A DNA stretch of 64,000 bases from Arthrinium phaeospermum (taxonomy: Eukaryota; Ascomycota; Sordariomycetes; Amphisphaeriales; Apiosporaceae): NCBI GenBank assembly GCA_006503535.1, contig QYRS01000002.1:496001-560000 (forward strand), read 5' to 3'. The notes beneath the pieces were generated by a model. It was not told the DNA's origin, did not search any database, and was given only the letters and a program-made list of their open reading frames with translations. A program made the translations under genes and the position numbers. Positions 54,664-64,000 of the stretch are shown one piece after another (position 1 is the first letter of the stretch; every line of letters starts with the position of its first letter).

Positions 54664-55615
54664 TCAAGAAATCTCTTGGCTTTTCCTGACGGTCTCGTTC
54701 AGCTCCTGGACAATAACACGGTTGGCACATCGGCAAGCCACCAGACTCTTCTCCATGAGTTTGTCGTAGACCATCATGTCCGCTCCGGGTAGTCGGCCTT
54801 TAAACCACATGTTTGTGATTTCGTCTCTGGTCGGCAGATAGGCAACACAACAAGCAGCAAGAATACTGCCGTGCTCTGCAATGATGGGGTCCATGACAAT
54901 GGTAGGAGCGGTCTTGTCGTCCTTGCAGACCAGGGCTGCTACTCCGCCAGCAACAGTGTCCACACAATCTATGCCGGCATCTGCAATCGCAGCAGACGCA
55001 ACGGTAATGCAACCGCTGAGCACGTTCATCATGTCCCAGCCTTCGTCATCCTTTTGGCTTTCGGGTGAGTCTCGATCTTGGTCGCCCTCCACAACAGTAA
55101 CGATGATGTCAACACCACTTTTAGGCCACCGGTCGGCGATGATGGCTCCGCGCAGAGCAGTCTCTAGATGTACGCCGAGATCCCTCTCGCTCGAGTCTCG
55201 GAGGTAGCCGCGTCGTTGCCTCGTTGCGAACGGTGCGTATTTGACATGTGTGGTAAGAATGATGTGGGGTGAGAACGGCGCAGATCTCGGGAGCGCCCTG
55301 GGGCCATGGACTGTACATGACAGCTTCAAGCTGGTGTTTCCGAGTTTCTTCGGGTTGGGGTTCTCGAGCTCCAGGTAGGCGGATCCGGAGGCCGAGGGTG
55401 TAATGCCCGTCTTGAGAACTGCAATGTTTGGTCAGTCAGTCATGCCCTTTGCTAAGCCAGCAGTGTTCATTTGCTGCCACCACCCAAGCACTCATCGACT
55501 TACAAATCTTTCGGATGGCGTCGCGAGTCTTAGCAGAAACTGGCGCTGCAGGCTTGTCAAAGATCGGAGGCGTCGTGGCCCCGACTGGGCCGTTTATTCG
55601 TCTTCGGTCGGCCAT
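54664..55615 (-). CDS. MTR3: Exosome complex subunit Mtr3 (RNase PH-like)
   Basis: Exon 1 is 55615-55504 and exon 2 is 55418-54664 (85-nt intron GTAAGT...TTGCAG), giving 288 residues. It starts MADRRRINGPVGATTPPIFD. RNase PH fold blocks follow: ASGSAYLELENPNPKKLGNT, KLSCTVHGPRALPRSAPFSP, RDSSERDLGVHLETALRGAI, and CITVASAAIADAGIDCVDTV then AGGVAALV. Mtr3 is one of the six ring subunits of the RNA exosome, inactive as a nuclease in fungi, and acts in 3'-5' RNA processing and decay in nucleus and cytoplasm. A polar insert (EGDQDRDSPESQKDDEG) interrupts the fold. This is a core gene. Confidence 0.88.
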
Positions 55616-58133
55616 GGCTGTTGCTTCAAGTCAAACAAATGTGAGCTTTGGGTGCATCGCAATCGCCAGAAACCAAAAATTCAATCCACCCAAAGTTCCA
55701 TTCCGTCACGGGTGGACTGCGCGCGCGACCTGCAGCTGCGGCTGGCTTGCCCCACCACGGAATTCAGTCCATTCAGCCAGCTTATGCACAGACCCCACTA
55801 TCCTACCCACTGGCGAGTACTTCTTGAAATTTTCTCTGGCTGCAGGATGCTTTCGTCCTCTTTGATTCCTCACAACTTTCCTCTTCATTCCACTTCCTCT
55901 CCCAGCTTCAACCAGAAAACGCAATATGCCCAGCCAGCGACAGTCCGACCACCAGTCTACCAATTGAATGTGCTTCAAAGAATATGAAGGTCACAGGAAA
56001 TGCTCAGGCTGACATGATCGACCAGCATTATCTTCGGGACCAGGTGCTGAGATGGCGGCTGTGTGAGCTCAACGCTCAATGACTAGCTGGGCAATGCGTC
56101 CTCGGGGAGCTGGGCTGAGGATTTGGATTGATTGGGAACGTTGGAGAAGATTGATCCCAATCTGCGGTGTCTTCCGTCTACACGATTGATGCCATTACTG
56201 AGTAAGTTTTACCTCGTCACATCCCCATCTGCTACTGATGATCTACTTTCCACGTTCTTCGCGATTCTGATGAGCGATCACGAACAAACATGCACTACCA
56301 TCTGAAGCAATGTCTAGCTTTTCCAACTGTCATGATAATCTTGACCTTGCAAGCTAACATCAAACCAGAAATTATAGGATACTATGTCACCATGAAGCTG
56401 CTGGCAGCAGCAAACCAACACCAATTCGACTAACATACCAAGTCCCGTATGTACCACCTTCTTGCCTTTTATTCCTCTGCACCTCCAATGTCAATGATGA
56501 GAACTTTTATTTCAGTTCTGCTTCTGAACAATAATGAAGATACCCCATACCAAATGTCTACTCTCTGACTTCAAACATTGGATTCCCTTTGCATCCCAGC
56601 CATACTTGTTTCAGTAGCGGTTGCTAACATATCCAAAAGACTTCTAGGTTGATCCAACAGTGATCTATCATCTTGATTCTTCGCTGATTCGATACGGTAA
56701 GCTCGACTCCACCTTCAATCCTATTCACCCAACATTTCATGATGAGAACTGTTTATCCATTCAACTATCTCACGACGAGCCGAGCTGGTTCTTCCGTACC
56801 CGAGACTTTCCTTCGGGGCTGTTGATGATGGGTTGTGGAGTTGCTCATTACGTAATTCCGCTTTAGTGCTCACGATGTTTGTCGTCCCGTCTTGGGGCGC
56901 GGATGTCGAGAGCCGGCTCTCGTGAATGAGTAAACTGGTTTACTGAACCAATATCCCTAACAACACATTTGTCACATCCGTGTATGTTTAGGTGCATGGT
57001 GCTGACATGTCGATAATAGATTTAGTTCGTGCTATCCAAGCGATATCTTGCATGTCCACTCGGATAATTGTGACAATATAGAAACTTTATTCAATATACC
57101 TGTTTACGTTCTCAAACAATCAATCAATCTTGAAATCTATCTGATATGTGAAATGCAGGAGGTAATGCGAGGCGGGTGTGGCAATGCGACGCAGCCCTCT
57201 AATCTGTGTGCCTCGAGCTACATCTTGGCCGTCCAGCTGTCACTCCAATCATTCGATGCTGCAAGCCGTACATATTCACATGCTCACTTGGTTACGGAGT
57301 ACTGGACACTGGGCTACTGCACTGGGGTAACAAGTTGCAGTCACTGTGGACCAGGCCGACCGGTGTGAAACGGGTTCTGACTGAACAAGATTTTCAAGGG
57401 AGACGGCGGCGGGAGGCGGCAGGCGGCTCTGAGCGCTGGGCTTGCTAGGCTGGGCGCGCTTGGCTGGTTCGAGACCAATCATTCGTGTGGGCATTGGCAA
57501 GGCTGGGCAGGGAGAATTTGCGGCCGGGTGAAGTCGGAGTCGCAGAGCATTGATTGTTACCCACCCCGGCGCATTCCGCTCGTACGATGGCGAGCTGATT
57601 CCTGGCGTGAATGAGCTGTCCGACGGAAATCGCCCAGCACCCTGGCTCCCCCGCGGCGGGAGAAATTCTAGCTGGCCAACGCAGGTCGTTTTACGACCCC
57701 CAGCTGTAACCATGACCTTGCGAAATGCTGCCAAGTCGCGAGAAAGATTCGGGGAAGGGGGAGTGTCACGGGCGCCTCGCATTCCTGCGCATCAGTCAAT
57801 TCTCTGGCAGTGTAACAGGGCAAATCAGGAATCAGGCCATGGTTTGATTACTCTGACAAAAGGTCTTCGTCGGGGGCCGTTCCAAGACAAGATGGCAGAT
57901 CCGTCTAGCACCTATATAGAGTATGCCAATAGACCCCGTTGAGGTTGTTCGAATCTCGCTTTCCATCCCCAGATCTCAGCATACATATCAAAGAATAGCA
58001 CCGACACACACCGAGTACTACTACCAGTACTGGTATATCCACACACCACCACACTTACACAACATCCCACATCACACCCACACTACTTGTTAAGGTTTAA
58101 ACGTACCACCACCAAAGCACTTATACATCAACC
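55616..58133. other. 2.5-kb intergenic region
   Basis: No frame has gene-like codon use. The last 170 bases are rich in CACACCACCACA, as in a 5' UTR, and a TATATAGAG word lies near 57910-57920, about 215 bases before the ATG. It holds the divergent promoters of MTR3 and the next gene. Confidence 0.45.
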
Positions 58134-58931
58134 ATGGCCTACCGATCCACACTCAGAAATCAAGACGACTTCACCACCCAAAAGGGCATCTCCAACCTCA
58201 TCGCCGTCGCCAACGACGACGACCTGCTGGACTTCCTGTACGTCGACGGCAACCACCACCACGCCGACAGCAGCAAGATCATCATCAACCACGTCATCGA
58301 GCCCCTCGACGAGGCCGACCTGACCCCCTTCTCCAACCCGTCCACGGGCTCTCACACGCCCCTGCACGAGCACGATGAGGACGCCGTCCTGAGCGACATC
58401 CCCTCGGAGAGCGAGGAGGACTTCGAGATCCCGCCCAGCCCCCCGACGCCCCAGCGCAAGCACCGGGGCGCCACCTCCGTGGGCGAGGACGACTTCGAGT
58501 TCCCCGTCTTCCTGGGCCGCCAGGATGCCGAGTCCCCCACAGCCTCGCAACCCTCTGCCACCCGGCCCCCCTTCCAGCGGGCCGTCCCCGCCCAGTCTGT
58601 GACCGTCGCCGCCAAGAAGATGGTCCAGTTCCACGAGCCCGACGTGCCTTCTGACCACCACCTCGTCTCCGTCGACGGGCCCGTCATGTCCTGGTGGCCG
58701 GCCCCCATCGACACCCTGGAGTACGACTGGGTGGTCAAGAACCAGCGGGCCGCCGAGGACGAGAGGAAACGGCAGCAGGAGCAGGCGGCGCAGCAGGCGC
58801 GCGCGGCCAAGAAGGTCAAGACCGTCGCCGTCGAGAGCCACGTCGCCGACCTCGAGGGGCCGCTCATGGCCTGGTGGCCCGCGCCCGCCGAGCTGCTCGA
58901 GTACGACTGGTTCGAGCGCTTCTACGAATAG
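58134..58931 (+). CDS. Acidic disordered protein with a duplicated WWPAP motif
   Basis: A single exon of 265 residues with an ATG in good context (accATGg). The N-terminal half is acidic and Pro/Ser-rich (SESEEDFEIPPSPPTPQRKH, GEDDFEFPVFLGRQDAESP). The C-terminal half repeats one motif: DGPVMSWWPAPIDTLEYDWV (181-200) and EGPLMAWWPAPAELLEYDWF (241-260), sixty residues apart, joined by a charged coiled-coil-like segment (ERKRQQEQAAQQARAAKK). Both copies keep GP-x-M-x-WWPAP and LEYDW. I do not recognise the family. The repeat suggests a short binding element used twice. No signal peptide or membrane span is seen. Confidence 0.7.
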   Translation: MAYRSTLRNQDDFTTQKGISNLIAVANDDDLLDFLYVDGNHHHADSSKIIINHVIEPLDEADLTPFSNPSTGSHTPLHEHDEDAVLSDIPSESEEDFEIPPSPPTPQRKHRGATSVGEDDFEFPVFLGRQDAESPTASQPSATRPPFQRAVPAQSVTVAAKKMVQFHEPDVPSDHHLVSVDGPVMSWWPAPIDTLEYDWVVKNQRAAEDERKRQQEQAAQQARAAKKVKTVAVESHVADLEGPLMAWWPAPAELLEYDWFERFYE

Positions 58932-60776
58932 AGGACTCGCCATCCCACTCACTCAGAACCACAGAAAGTTTTGAGAACGAATTTTATGACTGCTCATGGG
59001 GACTTTGAATATGCATTACATTCGGAGTTTCTATCAGCGGGTTCATATTTGCATTGTATCTATTCATCATTGGGGCATATGGGCGTTTTTCGGGGATATT
59101 GGACGGGAACATTGGGCGTTCAGGATCAAAACAAAACCGGTATCATGGGATAAGGTGTTCATTGAAAGGGTTTTGGTCAGCAGCATTAACTTGGTGGGCA
59201 ATACCCAGGCATTGGAGCATTTGTTGTACATGATACCGCCACCGCATCATCATTTCGCGGGAAGTAGATACAGGGATAATTATTACCTCTCTTCACACTC
59301 AAAACATTCGTCTCGCACTTTCATCGTGAATAGTTTGATCCCATATTCTAAAACACTCTGCCTCATTTTTCTCGCAGATGTGTCTTAACTAAGTACTTAC
59401 TGATGAAACATACCTTTCTTTGGTCTTCGATTTCAGCGGTTGGCGACGTGATACTCCGTATGTCAAATGAGTACATCATTTGCTGCCTAGTCCTGATGGC
59501 TATGATAGGGATATGCGTCTTCAAATCACCGGCGTAGCGAGGCTTCACAGTCCCGGGGGCACCATGCCATCGCGACCAGTCATCTCATTTCGTGGTGGTG
59601 TTCGCCAAGGCTTCATTTCCTAGGGCAAATCCGTTTGCTCACCCATCCAGTATTCGTGGCTCTCTTGGGGCGAGTACCTTGGGTTAACAAAAACTACGAA
59701 AAACCGCATCAATGTTACGGCAGACAGGGAGCCAAGCCAAAATTGTGCCCCGGAAACTTAAACACCCCACGACCCATCTCATCCCGCAAGGCCATCCCGC
59801 CCCCATTAGCCGCCTGCTCCACGAAGAGTCCACTGTGGATAAGCATAATATGCATTGGAACGATTCGTGATCAAGATGGATGGAGACTTGTTTCCCGCAT
59901 CGCATGCCAGGGCGTTTCGTGAGGTCGAGATGGGCACATCTTCCAAATGACCCGACAACATGCCATAATCTGGCAACGAACAGTCCAGCCCCGTCTTCCG
60001 TGGCAGAACGAAAACGCCCAACTGACCTTCGTATATACATAACTCCCCGTTCGCTTCTGCAGCCGCTGTGGGTTCTCCTGTTTTCCCTTCGTCCGCGAAA
60101 GGGTGTTGTCATTAGTTGGTCCAGAACATCAGGCCAAAAGTACGGCCAACCTCTGGCTGATGTGTGATCGACGATACGGTGTGTGTCTGGTCATACCATT
60201 CCAAGAAGCGGAGGTGCAAATAAGCAAGCAGGTGGTAGATCGCTCGTACGAGCCTGCTACCAATCTGCGTGTATCGATGTTTTTTGGCAACCAGGTAGCT
60301 TGGTAGGCATGTAGGTGCAATAGGTTGCGGTAGGTCTTGGGGCACCTATTGGCCCATATTCGCAGATTGGTAAACTCACTTGGCGCGTCTGGCCTGGGCC
60401 CAGTGGCAAATCTGCAGATAACATACTGCGTGGCTGGAATGCGGTTGTAGCTGTCTCAACTGTGACCTAAGATGTGAGTCGTACGACGTTTCGGCGAGTA
60501 CCTAACCTCGACATAAACCCTTTTTGGCGTGCGACAACATTGTCCTTGATTGCAGTATTGGCCAAGCTTGCTTCTGGTCCGGCCACTCATGGCGATTAGA
60601 CGAAGAAAGGGGTTTTCATCAGATGTCAAGGCGTCGTCCGTTGCAAGTCCCCAGGGACGGCATCAAAGGTACGACCAACACGCGATAGCAGAGCAGCTTC
60701 TTGGATAAATCTCTCAATGGCAACGGCCTGTATCTATATTCATCTATATGTCAGCCCTATCATATCATATACATGT
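58932..60776. other. Intergenic region
   Basis: Convergent with the dehydrogenase gene. AT-rich at 59000-59400. No coding signal, RNA gene or clear repeat. Confidence 0.45.
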
Positions 60777-61791
60777 TTATTTCTTGTGCATGACGGTCGC
60801 AGCCGCCTGGTGGCTGGGGAAGATAAGCGTATCCGCCACAACCACGTTCTCCCTCCTGCCCGCGACAAAGACAACAACCTCAGCAATATCATCAGGCGTC
60901 AGAGGTTCGCAGCCACTGCAGTTTGTTAGCACAGAAAGTTTGATGAGCGACAGTGCTGGTGTTACTTACGCGTAGACCGCATCTGCCTTGGCCTTGTCAC
61001 CGTAGAACCGAACAACCGAGAACTCCTGCGAAGAAATAAGTCAGCTCCCATCCCATTCCATGACAGGAACACCGGACCGTCTTACCGTCTCTACTTGGCC
61101 AGGATCAATCTCCATGACCCTGACTCTCGTGGCAATGAGCTCTTTCCGCAAGCTATCCGTGAAGCTACGGACAGCGGCCTTGGTTGCGCAGTAGATGCTG
61201 CCACCCATGTAAGGTTCTCGACCCGCGATACTGCCAATGTTGATGATATCGCCAGCTCCGCCGTTGGGTCGCTTTAGGAAGATGGGAAGAATGGCTTGCG
61301 TCATGTTAATGAGCCCGGTTACGTTGGTGTTGAACATGACGTTGAGATCCTCCTCGGCGATTTCGGGGGCCTTCGCGACGCCCTTGACCAGACCACTGCA
61401 CAGAATGGCATGTGTTAGCTGAGAAGACCTCACAATTGCTGGACTATCTTGTGTGTCAGCCAACTGTTGCCTGGGGGCTCACGTACGCATTGTTGACGAG
61501 CACGTCGATCTCCTTGAACTCAGCCGGCAGTCCCTCGACGAAGCCTCGAATCTCTTCGGGCTTGCTCACGTCCAATTGTACGGGCAGGACCTTGACGCCA
61601 TCGCCGACCTCCTTGGCGATTTCATCCGCGATCTGCTTCAGGGAGTCGATCCGTCGCGCCGTGAGGATCAGCTTGAGGTTTTTGGGTGCGGTGCGGGCGA
61701 ACTCGAAGGCGGTGCTGCGACCGATGCCGGAGGAGGCACCGGTGATGACGATGGTCTTGCCTTCGAGGCGCTTCGCTACGGCGGAAGACAT
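60777..61791 (-). CDS. TMA29: NADP-dependent 3-hydroxy acid / serine dehydrogenase (SDR family)
   Basis: Four exons, 61791-61487, 61395-61086, 61025-60970 and 60915-60777, joined in frame to 269 residues. Classical SDR motifs are present: KTIVITGASSGIGRSTAFEF (cofactor loop, about residues 13-32), ARR after beta-strand 2 (NADP preference), DVLVNNAGLVKG, NIGSIAGREPYMGGSIYCAT followed by KAA (S, Y and K catalytic set), and MEIDPGQVET. The end PLTPDDIAEVVVFVAGRREN is typical of the YMR226C group, which oxidises serine and other 3-hydroxy acids. An in-frame ATG at 61920 would add 43 residues rich in Arg and Ser, like a mitochondrial targeting peptide; the start at 61791 matches the usual N-terminus. 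Confidence 0.88.
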
Positions 61792-62557
61792 GGTGCGTCG
61801 AAAGATTGGAGAGCTCCACCCGGGAGATATAAGTCGGGAAGCTTGGTGTGGTCGGGTAAACCAGAGCTTGGGGCGTGACAGGCAATCGAGGGTTTGGATC
61901 GCGGCTCGCAGGTACTTCATGGACGAGAGAGACAAACAAGAAAAGGGGGATGAACAGAGGTGTTTGGTATTTCAGATAACTAAATGGCTGATGCGAGTCA
62001 ATGGCACCGATGTCGTGATTCGGCTGCGGAGCTGTACTTATGATGCCTTATCGGCAACTCCTCCAAGCAACATTGGAAACCCCCACTACCCCGCGCTATT
62101 CTGGCTCCCGAGTGACAGAGAGATAGCAACTGGGTGCTGGGATTGCATTGATCTTCACCGAGTTGGATCAATCAATCGATGAACGAGGAAGATGTCCCTT
62201 CAAGTTTGTATCTGATAATTACAATTGCCAATTGGAAACCCCAAGGATGGTTTCGAAACCTAACGAGGTGGACAGCTGTGCATGTCGTCATTTTTCATTG
62301 CGGTTAGGATGCCTTTCCACAGCCACCGCGTTTTCTGCCAATCAGCTACGCCAATCACGAACATCAGTGCCAGCTATTTAACCATCAGCTCAGGTAACAA
62401 CTGAATCTACGGAGTACATGAGAGCCAGTGGGAATCAATTACGGAAGCGTTGCTGCAGCTGACGATAAGCCCATTAAACAACAACTGGACTAGAAACGAA
62501 CGATGGATAAAAAGATAAGTCTTGCATAGCGAAATAATGCAAAAAATTGTTTTTCGA
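61792..62557. other. Intergenic region
   Basis: 61792-61920 may be coding if the upstream dehydrogenase start is used. The remainder shows no coding signal. Confidence 0.4.
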
Positions 62558-62647
62558 AGGTCAATGCGAGAATCGAACTCGCGTCTCGGGAAGAATTGAT
62601 TTTGATGTTGTCAAAATCCCACGTGCTAACCCCTACACTAATCGACC
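62558..62647 (-). tRNA. tRNA-Gln (UUG) with intron
   Basis: The minus strand folds as a full tRNA: acceptor GGTCGAT/ATTGACC (one G-T pair), D arm around AGTGTAGGGGTTAGCAC, T arm GCGAG-TTCGATT-CTCGC, discriminator T. The anticodon stem TGGGA/TCCCG encloses loop TTTTGA with anticodon TTG at 34-36, followed by an intron of about 18 nt right after position 37, the standard site. The A and B boxes are intact. Confidence 0.85.
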
Positions 62648-63878
62648 AATCGTTTTGACGATTGTCCTTCAAATGGTTGAGAGAATAGCTGCTTATGATG
62701 TACTATATTAGATGTCAGGCTGGGCCGCACATCCGGTTGCTGTTCGACCCCCACCAACTCCACCAGATCATTGAAGCATTGGTACATCCATTACAGTAAG
62801 TACTTCATGCCAACATCGGAAACGCCAGAACCCGCATGGAGGCTTCATACAAGGTGGATGTATTTACAGAATGATATGGGAGTACAGCAGTTGCTTTCCT
62901 CTTTTTTGTGTCGCATTAGCCATTGGCGATGTAGATCAGCATATCTCCCGAGTCCTTCTCGTCGTCAGTGTGTTGCTCCTGGACGATACGTGTGACTGTA
63001 TTATTCAAGATTATACTTGCTACCATTCTTCTCCTCGTGATAGTGGGCGAATGATTGGCATGGAAACACTCCTCTCGCTTGGTCCGGTGTTCATGCGGGC
63101 AAACGTCGTTGCTACGCACATCGGATCCTGTCTACATCGCAACAACAGAGACTGACAAACCAAGAAGACACAAACTTCCCAAGGCATCATTGAACTTGGC
63201 GCTATGTAAAGCCGGCCGCCCGCAGTCGCAGTCGGTAGGCGACGCGACTCGAGATAGCCAGGGGCCACGCTTATTGGAGCGAAACAGGAGGCAAATACAC
63301 ACAAACTTACCCATCCAATCCTACTCAGTACATACTTTACTGCAATTAGTTCGCTCGATATCAAGGTAGCTCATATGCCCATCGAAAGCGGTGTCCTCAG
63401 CTGTATCAAAAGCTGAACTTGGTGAACAAGAAGAGATCCATGGCTGGCCCCAAGCCTACACATACGTCTCTGATCTTGAGGCCCATCGCATTGATTGGTG
63501 TATTGGCAATATTTGAAGTCAGGAGAAGTGGCAATAGGCTCTTAAGATAGATATTAGGTATTATCTATCCAGCTCGGATTACGTTCAAAATATCATGTAT
63601 CGAGTTGCGGCGAAGTCAACTTTCCATATTATCAGTGGTACCTAAATGGCCTCAAACCCTCGCAAAATACTCCATCCTATGGAGTTACAAGAATGACCAA
63701 GTCTTCTCTTAAGCACAATAGTCTCATCTTCTCTTCTCACCAGCGGCGCTTTCTCTGACCTATTAAAGCCAGTCTCTCTTCGTGGCCGCAAAGAATCTTT
63801 CCCCGTCTTCCCGCAAGCTGTATTTCTCTCTCAGCATCGGTTTCCATACCTAAGCAGCAACCCTTTGCGACTTCCACC
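62648..63878. other. Intergenic region
   Basis: No coding signal. The last 150 bases are pyrimidine-rich (tcttctcttctc), typical of a fungal promoter and leader, ending in ccaccATG. Confidence 0.45.
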
Positions 63879-64000
63879 ATGTCGACATCCATGGAACATA
63901 ATAATACCTCGGACGGGTCGCCGGCGCCCCAAGCTACCAACTCGACAACCCGAATCACCCAAGACGTCACCGTGTTCATGTGCTTCATAGCCTGCTCAAT
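63879..64000 (+). CDS. 5' end of an unidentified gene leaving the right edge
   Basis: ATG 63879 has a strong context (ccaccATGt) and follows a pyrimidine-rich leader. Forty codons are visible: a polar, Asn/Ser/Thr-rich start (MSTSMEHNNTSDGSPAPQAT) then TTRITQDVTVFMCFIACS, which turns hydrophobic at the edge. The antisense frame at 63737-63988 is a shadow. The family cannot be told. Confidence 0.55.
   Translation, partial: MSTSMEHNNTSDGSPAPQATNSTTRITQDVTVFMCFIACS

Noticed and set aside
57276..57782. 168-codon minus-strand frame upstream of the WWPAP gene
   Set aside because: Pro/Ser/Arg-rich, non-ATG start, no motif; more likely promoter DNA.

Overview
This window is nuclear DNA of a filamentous ascomycete (Pezizomycotina, probably a Sordariomycete; the placement is inference). 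The evidence is GC-rich exons split by short introns of about 54-172 nt with GTRNGT donors and CTAAC/CTGAC branch sites, fungal-only families (Zn2Cys6 regulator, HET domain, NACHT-ZZ, fungal S41 peptidase, Asi-type RING ligase), an intron-containing tRNA-Gln, and AT-rich decayed stretches whose stop codons fit C-to-T change at CpA, as repeat-induced point mutation (RIP) would leave.

Layout. 0-7 kb is mostly decayed: the start of a leftward gene at the edge, AT-rich DNA, a roughly 375-bp 9-bp minisatellite, two broken coding relics, a hypothetical gene interrupted by a 237-bp insert bounded by 13-bp direct repeats, and an epoxide hydrolase relic that has lost its catalytic centre. 7.8-9.5 kb is a Zn2Cys6 regulator with a one-base frame break. 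12.5-17.3 kb holds an inverted pair of small one-helix membrane proteins plus loose extra copies of their Ser/Gly/Ala tail, and a PPxY protein. 17.5-20.5 kb is a secreted S41 peptidase in five exons.

21.2-25.3 kb holds a tandem NACHT-ZZ P-loop NTPase and a HET-domain protein, most simply read as an allorecognition or cell-death module. 25.4-37.5 kb is a run of biosynthetic-type genes without a PKS, NRPS or terpene synthase: 2OG-Fe(II) oxygenase, DHA2-type MFS transporter (one-base frame break), old yellow enzyme, fungal-specific regulator, a relic of a second old yellow enzyme, and an FAD monooxygenase.

39.4-50 kb holds a membrane-anchored SGNH-like protein that seems to have lost its nucleophile, a phenylalanine ammonia-lyase with a large acidic insert, and, diverging from it, a family III CoA-transferase; the last two could act in sequence on phenylpropanoids. 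50-64 kb is more housekeeping: Asi-type RING ligase, exosome subunit Mtr3, an acidic protein with a duplicated WWPAP motif, a YMR226C-type dehydrogenase, tRNA-Gln(UUG), and the start of a rightward gene at the edge.

Exon boundaries were worked out by hand from splice consensus and reading frame. Family names come from motif recognition, without any database search.
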